Source: Nocardiopsis alborubida
GTDB taxonomy: Bacteria; Actinomycetota; Actinomycetes; Streptosporangiales; Streptosporangiaceae
Assembly (NCBI RefSeq): GCF_012396365.1
Contig: NZ_JAAXPG010000002.1
Location: 124,001-188,000 of the forward strand
DNA length: 64,000 bases
Direction: 5' to 3'
In this document: positions 7,816-16,255 of the stretch, one piece after another
How the letters are laid out: the number at the start of each line of letters is the position of its first letter
Position numbering within the stretch: the first letter of the stretch is position 1
The notes under the pieces: generated by a model
The model's input: the letters and a program-made list of their open reading frames with translations, nothing else
The model's database searches: none
Told to the model about the DNA's origin: nothing
Translations under genes and position numbers: made by a program

Positions 7816-9322
7816 CCCGCGAGGCGGCGGGTAGCGCGGGCTCGCAGAAGACGGGCTCGCACACCTCGATGCCCAGACCGATGACTGCGCGGCTCCGGTC
7901 AGGCCGTCCGTCGTCTTGTCGCTCGCCGTAGCGGGAGATCGGTGACTTGACCTTACGGGTGCTGACCCGCAGCCGCCGAGCGGGCAACAGAGCGGCCAGG
8001 ACCCGGCGCCCGATGGGACCGACCAGGTCAGCGGCCACGCTGATGACGCCGACGGCCTGGACCACGTGCTCGCGTGCCGCCTGGAGAGCGATGGTGAAGG
8101 AGCACCGGTCCGGATCCGTCCTGGGACGCGACTGGGCGGCATCGACCATCTGCGTGCGCAACGCCTGGTAGAGCACCAGTAGCGCCCACATTTCCTGCTC
8201 CACCCCCACCGGGTCGCCTGAGCGCAGGATCCGGCCGCCCATGAGCGTGTGCCGCAGCGCGTAGTAGGCCGATTCGTGCTCCCACCGCTGGTGATAGAGG
8301 CCGATCAGGGCGGGAGCCGGGTAGCGGCGCGGGTCGGTCAACGTTGTGACCAGCCGATAGGAGGAAGCGAACTCGGTCCCGTCATCACAGGTCACCCTCA
8401 CCCGGGCGTCGATGACGCGGACCCGGACCCTCCCGATCACCGACAGGTAGGAGCCGTCGCGCAGGCGGGACAGGGCCGGTGTGCGCCGGTTGGAACGCAG
8501 CCTGCCCAAGACCTGGGCCCCGGTGCTGGTGACGTCGGCGAGGAAGTCGTTGCCGTCGAACCCCTTGTCCCAGAGCACGAGCATGCCCGGATCCAGCAGG
8601 TGCAGCAGCCGCCGGGCGTAGCTGGTCTCTCCCTCGGCCGTGGGGCCAAAGACCGCGCCGATCAGGGCTCGGGTCCCGGTCTCCACGAGTGTCACGAGTT
8701 CGAGCATGGGGTAGCCGTTGCGGTCCGAGGCGCCGAAGCGGGCCCGGTTGCGTTCGGTGTCAGGGGCCTTCAGCGAGGAGCACCCGTCGAAGGAGACCGT
8801 CCGGTAGGGGCTGAACCGTACTCCCAGGGTGCTGGGCCGGGCCAGGGGGCCGGAGAGTACGTCGAAGAGCGCCCGCATGGGGGCGATGCCCACTCTGCGG
8901 CGCAGGTCACGCAGCGCCTTGGCTGTGGGTGAGACGAGGGGTATGCCGGTCAGGGCGGTGGTCATCTTGTCCCAGACCAGTTTGTATCCGACTTCGGGGA
9001 ACAGGCACATGGCCAGGAGGAAGTAGACGCCGACTCTGCAGGGCAGGGCGCGTAGTCGCTGCTGGACACTGCGGGTCTGTTCGAGCATGGCATCGACGAC
9101 CTCAGCGACGGTGCTGGGCTGGTGACGATGGTTCACCGCCTCACGGCGGCCATGAGCGTGGAGGGACGGGCGTGAGGGCGCGCGATCGGCGAAGGAAGAC
9201 CTGAACCTTCCCCTCACATATCCAGGGGCGTCCTGTGTGATCGGCGCGATGGCGTGGAGCGGGCGACAGTTCACCGTGGTGCGAGACAACCAAGCAGCGT
9301 CACTGTCAGGGTGTTCGTGCAT
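7658..9322 (-). pseudogene. IS4-family transposase, 3' end fused to IS3 debris
   Basis: The 554-residue frame contains an IS4-type DDE transposase: an N-terminal zone (LPCRVGVYFLLAMCLFPEVGY), a first Asp in FDGCSSLKAPDT, a second in LWDKGFDG, and the family signature YHQRWEHESAYYALR (Y-x2-R-x3-E). After about residue 500 the sequence stops resembling the family and reads through the neighbouring IS3 remnant in another frame. The true C-terminus is therefore lost. The start is uncertain: ATG 9322, or GTG 9136 closer to the conserved part. Activity is doubtful. Confidence 0.7.
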
Positions 9323-9331
9323 GCTGACAGA

Positions 9332-9370
9332 GGTGCCGTCCCCGCCGATTCGGCTGACGGGGACAGCACC
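9332..9370 (-). terminator. Hairpin terminator after the DUF397/XRE operon
   Basis: GGTGCCGTCCCCG (9332-9344) pairs with CGGGGACAGCACC (9358-9370) with one mismatch. It lies just past the DUF397 stop. A sister hairpin with the same loop region follows the second DUF397 gene. Confidence 0.65.
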
Positions 9371-9373
9371 GTC

Positions 9374-9580
9374 TCAGCGCTTCTTCAGGGAGACAAGGAC
9401 AGCGTTCCACTCGCCTCCGGAAACTTCTAACGCACCCAAGGATCGATAGGCGGTATCACGTACGGCACACCTCTTCCCCTCCCGGGTCTCCACGCAGTTG
9501 CCGCCGGAGCTGCCGCTGTAGGACGACTTCTTCCAGTCCACCCCTGCATCCGACGTGCTCTCCCTATCTGCCGTACTCAT
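9374..9580 (-). CDS. DUF397 protein
   Basis: A 68-residue protein with the DUF397 pattern: W-K-K-S-S-Y-S-G then GGNCVE, VRDT and a closing EWNAVL. DUF397 proteins are small actinobacterial partners of XRE-type regulators, as in WhiJ/BldB-like loci. The start overlaps the stop of the upstream XRE-TPR gene by 4 bp, so the pair is one operon ending at the hairpin at 9332-9370. Confidence 0.9.
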   Translation of the reverse strand: MSTADRESTSDAGVDWKKSSYSGSSGGNCVETREGKRCAVRDTAYRSLGALEVSGGEWNAVLVSLKKR

Positions 9581-10881
9581 GCTCGTTCGAGGACGTCGCG
9601 AACTTCAGGAACGTCACGAAAGCTCTGCAACACCGATCGCACCACACGTTCGCGCTCCGCCGTGCGATCACTGCCCAGCCCGCGGGCGTGCGCGATCATC
9701 CTTGCCGCCACCCGTGCCGCCTCCTCGGGTTCGTTGGCGTCGGCGTAGGCCACCGCCAACCAGGACAGGTACAGCGCCATCTCTCGACCGTGGGTGGAGT
9801 CATACCGCTCCAGGACCTGTTCGAGCAGGGGCACAGCCCGCAGGGGCCGGTGGAGTTCGGTGTGGACCCGGGCCTCCATGATCTGGAGTTCTCCTTCGTC
9901 TACCCAGTACAGCCACTCCGGCTCGGCTCGTCCCGAGTCGTGTTGAGACAGAGCCTCTGAGGCCTGCGCCAGGGCCCGGACCGCTGAGCGGATATCGGCC
10001 CTCTTGGCGTGTGCCCAGGCGAGACGGTCCCAGTACAGGGCGCGGGCTCTGGCCGGGGCGGTGGGTCCGGCTTCCTCGATGGCCGCTTGCGCCAGTTCGA
10101 CCCCACGGTCTTCGGCGCCGGTGTTGGTGAGTTGGTAGGCGAGGGAGCCGGCGAGCTGTGCGGCCAGGGTGGTGTCTTGGGCCTCGCGTGCGGCTCGCAG
10201 GCCGAGGCGGTAGACGCGTTCGGCGCGTTCGTGTTGTCCGGCGTCGGAGGCGATCCAGCCGGTGATCTGGGCCAGTTCTCCGACTGCGGTGCGCAGTTCT
10301 CGCCCCACGGTGTCGGTGTGGGTGCTGGTGTCGAGCAGGGTGGTGGCGGTGGACAACTCTCTCAGAGCGGGGGCGAGGAGATCGTTCCCGGCGATCACAT
10401 CGTCGGCCAGCCGCAGTGCGTGGACACGTTGCGCGAGCCGCTCGACGGTGGTGTGGGAGATGCGTCGCCCGTGGCCGACGTGGAGTTGCGCGGCGAGGTC
10501 ACGGGTGGGGAGGAAGGAGTCCACGTTGACTGGAGCAACGGGGGCTGGTTGAGAGGAGGTTCCCGTAGGGGTGGGTGGTCCCCCGAGCCCGTCGAGTGCC
10601 TGAGCGATGCGGTCGTGGTGCTTGAGTTCGATCTTGCCCGAGATGATGTCGGAGATGGTGGACTGCGCCAGGCCGGTCATCCGTGACAGAGCGGTCTGGG
10701 ACAGGTCGGTGTTCCACCGCACCAGGCGGATGACGGCGGAGGCGTCCCGCTCCGCCCACGCCTGCCGCATCTCAGGCAGTTCCCACACCTCAGGCGGGAT
10801 GCACCGGCACTGGTGCCGTCCGCCCGTTCTGCGTGGTCGGCCGCACGACCCACAAAGGACCTCGGTCGCGTCATCGGGCAT
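9577..10881 (-). CDS. XRE-family regulator with N-terminal Cys cluster and TPR region
   Basis: The 434-residue protein starts with a small cysteine-rich segment (CGSCGRP, then CRC, likely a zinc ribbon). Next comes the conserved block IPPEVWELPEMRQAWAERD and a helix-turn-helix (LSQTALSRMTGLAQSTISDIISGK). The remaining 300 residues are helical repeats of TPR type. Two paralogs occur in this window (18035-19378 and 33608-35074) with the same N-terminal layout. They are DNA-binding regulators whose TPR part probably binds a partner or peptide. The gene is coupled to DUF397. No copy of the operator seen at the other two paralogs was found upstream. Confidence 0.85.
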   Translation of the reverse strand: MPDDATEVLCGSCGRPRRTGGRHQCRCIPPEVWELPEMRQAWAERDASAVIRLVRWNTDLSQTALSRMTGLAQSTISDIISGKIELKHHDRIAQALDGLGGPPTPTGTSSQPAPVAPVNVDSFLPTRDLAAQLHVGHGRRISHTTVERLAQRVHALRLADDVIAGNDLLAPALRELSTATTLLDTSTHTDTVGRELRTAVGELAQITGWIASDAGQHERAERVYRLGLRAAREAQDTTLAAQLAGSLAYQLTNTGAEDRGVELAQAAIEEAGPTAPARARALYWDRLAWAHAKRADIRSAVRALAQASEALSQHDSGRAEPEWLYWVDEGELQIMEARVHTELHRPLRAVPLLEQVLERYDSTHGREMALYLSWLAVAYADANEPEEAARVAARMIAHARGLGSDRTAERERVVRSVLQSFRDVPEVRDVLERA

Positions 10882-11029
10882 GGCTACCTATTCGACGAAG
10901 GGGCCGTTCGTCGCTGGAGACGACGTGCCACGGGGGGTGGTCATGAAGTCGGGGGTTCCATCACGATCGTCCACCCCAGGCGGGGATGGTTCGATGTGGC
11001 GTGACACCACGTTCGTGCATGCTGGGACC

Positions 11030-11068
11030 GTTGCCGCCCCCGCCGATTCGGCCGGCGGGGACGGCAAC
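11030..11068 (-). terminator. Hairpin terminator after the second DUF397 gene
   Basis: GTTGCCGCCCCCGCC (11030-11044) pairs with GGCGGGGACGGCAAC (11054-11068), one mismatch in 15, with a short loop. It sits just past the DUF397 stop on the minus strand. Confidence 0.7.
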
Positions 11069-11071
11069 GCC

Positions 11072-11260
11072 TCAGTGTCCCTTCACAGCACCCAGCATCG
11101 CGTTCCACTCTGAGCGGGAGAAAGGCAGGTGCTCCTGGTCCGGGGTCTTGGTGTCGCGTATCGCGACTGCCGAGCCGTCAGGGCGCTGTCCGATCTCTGC
11201 GCACTGGCCACCCGACCCACCGCTGTAGGTCGACTTGCGCCAGTTCACCCATGTATCCAA
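11072..11260 (-). CDS. DUF397 protein
   Basis: A 62-residue DUF397 member (WRKSTYSGGSGGQCAEIG, VAIRDTK, closing SEWNAML). It lies 12 bp downstream of a Scr1-type XRE regulator in the same orientation, the standard pairing in actinomycetes. It probably binds or modulates that regulator. It is distinct in sequence from the DUF397 at 9374-9580. Confidence 0.9.
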   Translation of the reverse strand: MDTWVNWRKSTYSGGSGGQCAEIGQRPDGSAVAIRDTKTPDQEHLPFSRSEWNAMLGAVKGH

Positions 11261-11272
11261 TGTGCTCTCTCC

Positions 11273-12130
11273 CTAACTGCCGTACTTATCGTCCAGCAGG
11301 TGCTGGACAAGCTGACGAGTCTGCTCTGGGCCCAGGGCCCTCTGTTGGATCTTCTCGAACAGCCCGTGGTAGTGCTCGGTGTCCACAGGGCGCTCCAAGA
11401 AGAGTCCTCCGCGGGCGTACTCGATGTAGACGGCGTCCCCTGAGACCACGTCGTCGATGATCACGGGGAAACGCAGGATGACGAAGTTCCCCTCGGTTCC
11501 GGCGTGGGCTCCTGCGTTGAAGGGGAGACAGCGCAGATCCACGTTCGGAAGCCGGGACACTTCCAGCAGGTGCGCGAGCTGTTCGCGCATCACTTCAACT
11601 CCACCGACCTCGCGGTGCAGAGCTGATTCGTTGAAGACAGCGGTCACCTGGAGTGGGTGATCCTCGGTGAGACGTCGCTGGCGGCGCACTCGCGCGGTGA
11701 CGTGGTCGTTGATCTGTTGGGGGTCATGGCCGTTGGGCATGGCCTCGATGAGCGCCCGCGCGTACTCGGGTGTCTGCGCCAGCCCTGGGATCAGACCGTC
11801 GTCGTAGTTGTAGACCGCCTCCGCCTCGGACTCCGCTCCCAGGTAGGGCGCGAACCAGTCAGGGACGCTTGGCCACCAGCGGTCGAGGTCGCGCTCCTTG
11901 GCCAGCTCCACCAGGCGATCACGATCGGCCGGGTCCATGCCATACATGTCCGCGAGCGCGTAGACCACGGGCGGCGGCCATGGGTGTTCGGAGCGCTCGT
12001 ACTTGCTCAGAGTCCCTGCGGAGAACCCCATCTGGGCGGCTGCCGTCGTTCCTTGGATGCCCTTGGTCCGCCGAGCTTCACGCATGACCCGGGAGAGGGT
12101 TCTTCGGATGATTCCTACGCGTGGCGGCAC
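11273..12130 (-). CDS. Scr1-type XRE regulator (HTH plus DUF5753)
   Basis: From the GTG at 12130 (AGGAGG eight bases upstream) the product is 285 residues. The N-terminal helix-turn-helix reads GTTAAAQMGFSAGTLSKYERSEH. The rest matches DUF5753, with the GLIPGLAQTPEYARALIEA segment, the ExALHREVGG segment and a C-terminal D..Y.E...G.. block. This is the Scr1/WhiJ-like class abundant in streptomycetes and relatives. It precedes its DUF397 partner. A longer frame starts 51 bp upstream but lacks a ribosome-binding site. Confidence 0.88.
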   Translation of the reverse strand: MPPRVGIIRRTLSRVMREARRTKGIQGTTAAAQMGFSAGTLSKYERSEHPWPPPVVYALADMYGMDPADRDRLVELAKERDLDRWWPSVPDWFAPYLGAESEAEAVYNYDDGLIPGLAQTPEYARALIEAMPNGHDPQQINDHVTARVRRQRRLTEDHPLQVTAVFNESALHREVGGVEVMREQLAHLLEVSRLPNVDLRCLPFNAGAHAGTEGNFVILRFPVIIDDVVSGDAVYIEYARGGLFLERPVDTEHYHGLFEKIQQRALGPEQTRQLVQHLLDDKYGS

Positions 12131-12276
12131 GGGGGTTCCTCCTGGGTGGTGGTGACGGCGTCCCAAGTTTGACGCATGCACCCACGAAGAACCAAACGAC
12201 GAAAACTCTATATTGGAAATTTTCGTACGCAGGGGTTGCGTTGACGATGTTGGTTGTTGAGAATCAGAGCGTACAG

Positions 12277-12313
12277 GGAAGCCCCCTCTCTGTGAGGTGG
12301 TTTCGGGGCTTCC
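12277..12313. other. Hairpin in the divergent leader between the Scr1 and ATPase genes
   Basis: GGAAGCCCC (12277-12285) pairs with GGGGCTTCC (12305-12313) around a 19-base loop, in the 298-bp gap between divergent genes. It could be an attenuator or a protein site in the leader of the ATPase gene. No gene is seen in the gap. Confidence 0.35.
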
Positions 12314-12428
12314 TCGACGGCTGCGCCCCTACGACTCGGCCGTGCACCACCGCTTGTGAGCGGGTGTCCGCACTTGCCGTTACGGAAACGGCATCGCGGA
12401 CCGTGGCTTCCGACTTCAGAGGTGACCT

Positions 12429-13235
12429 GTGTTCGTCTCCCCGCACCAGACCCATGAGATACATCTGAGCTGCCGTCCGACTTCCGTAGCCGCTGGCCGA
12501 GAACACGCGATCGGTCTCCTTCCTCCGGAGACCGATGTTGGGGTCCGCGACGACGTACTCCTCGTGACGAGTGAGCTGGTGTCCAACGCGGTCCGCGAAG
12601 GAACCACCTCCACCTCCCCGGGGTTGGTTGGCGTGAGCGCCGACCTGGTCGAGGACGGCCTGATGACCCTCACCGTGGAAGTCACCAACCCCCACAGCGA
12701 GACGGTCGACCCCCTCCAGGAACAGGACCCGGACCCGGACGCCGAACACGGGCGCGGTCTGGTCATCGTCGACGCGTTCACCGACTCCTGGGGAACCCGG
12801 CTCGACGAGGCGGGCCGCCTGGTGGTGTGGGCGATGTGGTCCTGGCTCTCCCCCACCCTGCTCGACCGGGGGTGGCTGGCCGGATGGGAGCCGACCCGCG
12901 ACACGGCCGGACGAGTGCGGGCCCACCACGACGACGAGGCCCTGACCCTGCGCGGTGGGACGACGCTCGCGTCCCTGCACCGACCCATCGCCTCCGTCAA
13001 CCAGGTCCTCGCCCTGCGCGCGCACTACCCGGGGTGGGAGATCACCTACGACCGCACCGAGACCAGACCCATCTGGTTCACGGCCCGCCGCCGCACCCCC
13101 GCCACCCACCGCACCCACGGCGTCCTCGACACCCTCACCGCCCGCACTTCCGCCGAGCTGGGCGACCGGCTCGCCGCCCAGCGCTACGCCACCAGCCGCG
13201 CCGACCGCCACCGCGCACACCGCGCCGTCGGCTGA
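12429..13235 (+). CDS. Anti-sigma-factor-like HATPase (GHKL) protein
   Basis: A 268-residue protein whose first half is a GHKL ATPase. The N-box is LLVTSELVSNAVREG (about 45-59), and the G1 box with lid is EHGRGLVIVDAFTDSWG (about 106-121). Such stand-alone ATPases (AbaA/SpoIIAB-like) accompany Scr1/DUF397 genes in actinomycetes and may act as anti-sigma factors or kinases. The second half, about 130 residues, is an extension of unknown role. The GTG start has GAGGTGA shortly upstream. Confidence 0.8.
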   Translation: MFVSPHQTHEIHLSCRPTSVAAGREHAIGLLPPETDVGVRDDVLLVTSELVSNAVREGTTSTSPGLVGVSADLVEDGLMTLTVEVTNPHSETVDPLQEQDPDPDAEHGRGLVIVDAFTDSWGTRLDEAGRLVVWAMWSWLSPTLLDRGWLAGWEPTRDTAGRVRAHHDDEALTLRGGTTLASLHRPIASVNQVLALRAHYPGWEITYDRTETRPIWFTARRRTPATHRTHGVLDTLTARTSAELGDRLAAQRYATSRADRHRAHRAVG

Positions 13236-13262
13236 CCCACCACACCCCGAACGGAGACCCCT

Positions 13263-13802
13263 GTGATGACCATCGCCCTGTCCCAGAAGCCCACGTCCCC
13301 CCAGCGGCTGATCCTGGACCGGGAACGCTGCGGCCCCACCCGGGCCTTCTCCCCCGCCCTCCTGCCCGGGGCGGTACAGACCCGGGACTACGCCCGCGCC
13401 GTGATCACCACCTGCGCCCACGACACCGACCCGGTGACAGTGCGGCGTGCTTTGGAGGTGCGGATGCAGCGCCATGAGGAACTCCTCCACGGCGCCGGGC
13501 ACCACCGGACCTACGTCATCACCGAGCTGGCTCTGGTGTGTGGGCTGGTGGAGGAGACGGTGATGGAGGCCCAGCTCGCCCACCTGCGCCGTGTGGCGGG
13601 GCTGGGGCATGTGGACCTGAGGCTGTTGCCCGCCGACACCGCCGAGCCGTGGACCCTAGGCTTCGTGCTCCGTGATGGGCAGGTCAGCCTCGAAGGCCCC
13701 TCCGGGCTGATCGCGTTGGCCCCTGCTGCCGCCCCGTTCTACGAGGCCCACTTCGAGCAGCTGGTCGCGGCCTCCCAGACACTCACGCCCCACTCCTTCT
13801 GA
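13263..13802 (+). CDS. DUF5753 protein without a helix-turn-helix
   Basis: This 179-residue protein matches only the DUF5753 half of Scr1-type regulators: ALLPGAVQTRDYARAVI, ELALVCGLVEETVMEAQLAHL, VDLRLLPAD, and an SLEGPSG close. No DNA-binding domain precedes it. It starts 27 bp after the ATPase gene (GTG 13263, or ATG 13266) and probably shares its transcript. It could act as a modulator of the full-length Scr1 regulator next door or of a partner elsewhere. Confidence 0.75.
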   Translation: MMTIALSQKPTSPQRLILDRERCGPTRAFSPALLPGAVQTRDYARAVITTCAHDTDPVTVRRALEVRMQRHEELLHGAGHHRTYVITELALVCGLVEETVMEAQLAHLRRVAGLGHVDLRLLPADTAEPWTLGFVLRDGQVSLEGPSGLIALAPAAAPFYEAHFEQLVAASQTLTPHSF

Positions 13803-13984
13803 GAGGGCCTTTCGTGACCGGCCGTCCGTCGCCTTCCCCGGTCGGACGGCCCCTACGCCAGAGTCCGCGGACAGGGGGAAGACGCGGGCCTCCACGCCAC
13901 CCTTCGCCTCCCAGGGTCGGGCCTGGCCCTTCGTCCAGGCCCCGCCCCTCCCCTTCTCTCGTCCCCGCGGACAGGAACCCCGCC

Positions 13985-14500
13985 ATGCGACTGCGCCCCG
14001 ACCATCCCCGCGTCCACCACCTGCTCCAGACCTCGCGCGCCGTGTTCCGGTTACAGACTCGCCCCCACCGCCCCGGACCCCGGGCCAGGCTCACCAGGGC
14101 CCCCGCCCCTCACCGGCCGGGGACCCTCGCCGTCCCCGGGACGGTGGTGCGCTCGCGCACCCTCACCCGCATCGTGGTGGTGGATGAGGTGTGGAGCGGC
14201 CCCCTACCGGTTCACCGGGTAGCCGGAGTCCACGCCTGCGGTGTGGTGCCCGGGGAGGTCCTGCGTCTGCTGCACACCGGCCCGCAACGCGCCCTGGTCG
14301 AGGGGATGGACGACTTCGTGCTGTGCGACGACACCCTCCTCGCCTTGGACTTCGACGGCTTCGACTTCGAAGGTCTGGCAGTGGAGGTGCTGACCTCCCC
14401 GGCCCTGGTGGCAGCAGCCCGGCGTGATGCCGACCGGCTGCGCGCGGAGGCCACTCCCTACGCCACCTACCTGGCGCGGAGCCCGGCACTGTGCCCCTGA
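13985..14500 (+). CDS. Hypothetical protein, DUF6879-like C-terminus (tentative)
   Basis: The ATG at 13985 gives 171 residues; the frame is open further upstream but that part is low-complexity proline/arginine. The C-terminal half has the pattern VEGMDDFVLCDDTLLALDFDGFDFEG, then ATPYATYL. This resembles the xDFWLFDDxxxxxxHFDGxG pattern of DUF6879-type regulatory partners. The gene lies in the Scr1/ATPase cluster and may be part of the same system. Function is unknown. Confidence 0.5.
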   Translation: MRLRPDHPRVHHLLQTSRAVFRLQTRPHRPGPRARLTRAPAPHRPGTLAVPGTVVRSRTLTRIVVVDEVWSGPLPVHRVAGVHACGVVPGEVLRLLHTGPQRALVEGMDDFVLCDDTLLALDFDGFDFEGLAVEVLTSPALVAAARRDADRLRAEATPYATYLARSPALCP

Positions 14501-14613
14501 CCGGTGCGGTGCGGGCGAGGCCCACCCAGGCGCACCCACGGCGCCACGGGGAGGAGACCCCTGCACCGCACCACCCACCCCCTACGACACGACCCCACGA
14601 CCCAAGGACCCCC

Positions 14614-15477
14614 TTGTTGCCGACCACCACTCCGCCCGCCCTCGTGGAAACCCTGACCGGGCGCACTCTGGCGCTGGCCGCCGCCGGTGAGGACATCCCC
14701 CGCGCCACCGCCGTGAAGCTGACTGGCTTGAAGCCGCGGCGCTTGGGGTTGCTGATCGACGAGGGCACCCTGCGCCCCAGCCCACGCCGCACCCACATCC
14801 TCACCCGCAGCCTGGTGGACTACCTGGTGCGCACCACCGACGGCCTCGTCACGCTCTTCGACCTCCTCCACCACAACACGGAGCGGGCGGGCGTGGCTTC
14901 GCGGTTGCAGGGCAAACAGGTCTCCTCTGCCCGTTCCCGCCTCACCCAGGCCGCCGACCAGCACGGCCTCCCCCGGTGCCTGCTGCGCCTGACCTCCATG
15001 CCCCCCATCACCCCCTCATGGGAGAAGTGGTACCGGGGGGAGCAGGGGCAGGCGTTGGCCGACATGCACACCTGGCACCAACGGCTCCGCGACCGCGAGC
15101 GCCGTGTCGCACGGCACGCCCCCCACGGCGCGGACCGCACCCGGGTGGTGTGGGTGGCGCCCACCACCCCCACCCCCTACACCCGCTACCTGCGCGAACG
15201 GCTGGCCTACCGCGCGAACGCCGGTCAGCAGGTCCGTGTGGCGAACTGCGCGCACGTCGCCTCCTTGGAGCGCGCCGGCCCCCTCCCCGAGATCGAGGTG
15301 TACGTCTCCGGAGTCATCCTCGTGCACCACCACACGATGCTCGGGGCCCCTGACGGCACCACACATCTGACCGACCCCGAGCTGGCGCGAGGGCTGATCG
15401 CGGTGATCGACGAGCTCGCCTCCACCGGCCGACCGCTGCACAACCACTCCTTCCACCTCGCGAGGAGGGACACGTGA
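14614..15477 (+). CDS. Hypothetical protein with N-terminal HTH-like and C-terminal DUF6879-like parts
   Basis: A TTG at 14614 (or 14617) preceded by AAGGA gives about 287 residues. Starting further upstream would overlap the previous gene with low-complexity sequence. The N-terminus (ATAVKLTGLKPRRLGLLIDEGTL) looks like a small helical or MerR-like DNA-binding segment. The C-terminal 130 residues (YLRERLAYRANAGQQVRV, IEVYVSGVILVHHH) resemble DUF6879-type proteins. The role is presumably regulatory, given the cluster. The assignment is tentative. Confidence 0.55.
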   Translation: MLPTTTPPALVETLTGRTLALAAAGEDIPRATAVKLTGLKPRRLGLLIDEGTLRPSPRRTHILTRSLVDYLVRTTDGLVTLFDLLHHNTERAGVASRLQGKQVSSARSRLTQAADQHGLPRCLLRLTSMPPITPSWEKWYRGEQGQALADMHTWHQRLRDRERRVARHAPHGADRTRVVWVAPTTPTPYTRYLRERLAYRANAGQQVRVANCAHVASLERAGPLPEIEVYVSGVILVHHHTMLGAPDGTTHLTDPELARGLIAVIDELASTGRPLHNHSFHLARRDT

Positions 15478-15683
15478 GCGTCGACGCCCGGTCTTGGCGC
15501 AGCGACGCCTGGCCCCGCCCCGACGATGCCCCTGGGCCAGCGCACGCACCCAATACCTGCCGGGGGTACGTGGAGCGCGTGTTCTCCCCCTGCGAGGACA
15601 CCTCGGCCACCGAGGCGCACGGGGGCCGTGCGCCCCATCCTGGCTTCCCCCGTTGGTTCCTGTCCTTCCTCACCCGCTCCTGA
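15474..15683 (+). CDS. Possible small hypothetical protein
   Basis: A GTG at 15474 overlaps the preceding stop by 4 bp (GTGA), the arrangement used by many real gene pairs here. It opens a 69-residue frame. The sequence shows no motif or membrane segment. Its only support is the coupling geometry; it may be spurious. Confidence 0.3.
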   Translation: MSVDARSWRSDAWPRPDDAPGPAHAPNTCRGYVERVFSPCEDTSATEAHGGRAPHPGFPRWFLSFLTRS

Positions 15684-15712
15684 CCGTTTCCCACACCGAA
15701 TCGAGGCCTCTC

Positions 15713-16255
15713 ATGCCCACCCCCGCCTCCCTTAGGGAGACCGCCCGACACCTTCAGGCCCAAGGCGAACTCGTTGAAGCCGAACAGGTTCTTCAGCAAG
15801 CCGAGCACCTGCTCGCCTCCACCGGGGACCGCGCCGCCCGCGCCCAGGTCCATGAGGAACTCGGGGTCCTGGCGCTGCACCGAGGGGATGCCGCTCTGGC
15901 GCAGAAGCGGTTCCTGCGGGTCCTGGAGACGGCCGGGGATGTGGGGTGGGAGGAGCGGGTGTGGCGTGTGCGCAGAAGGATGGGGGAGGTCGCCCTCGCC
16001 GTCGGTGACCATGCCAAGGCGGTCAAGGACCTCACCGCAGCATGGGATCGGGCCACCGACTACCAGGACATGGACCAGATCGTGGGGATCTCCGCCCCTC
16101 TGACCCGGGCCCTGCTGGCAGTGGGAGAGACCGGCCGGGCCCGCCAGGTGGTGGAGGTCGCCCTGCCCCACGCGCAACGCCAGCACCTGGGCGCGCACGT
16201 GGAAGAACTGTGCGCCCTTCAGCCGCTCACGCTCGGGGGTGATCGGTGCGGGTGA
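15713..16255 (+). CDS. TPR-repeat protein
   Basis: A 180-residue all-helical protein made of tetratricopeptide-like repeats (QGELVEAEQVLQQAEHLLAS, then RAARAQVHEELGVLALHRGDAALAQ). It resembles the repeat part of the XRE-TPR regulators in this window but lacks the DNA-binding part. Its end overlaps the next gene, which has an HTH, by 10 bp. The pair may work as a split XRE-TPR regulator. Confidence 0.65.
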   Translation: MPTPASLRETARHLQAQGELVEAEQVLQQAEHLLASTGDRAARAQVHEELGVLALHRGDAALAQKRFLRVLETAGDVGWEERVWRVRRRMGEVALAVGDHAKAVKDLTAAWDRATDYQDMDQIVGISAPLTRALLAVGETGRARQVVEVALPHAQRQHLGAHVEELCALQPLTLGGDRCG

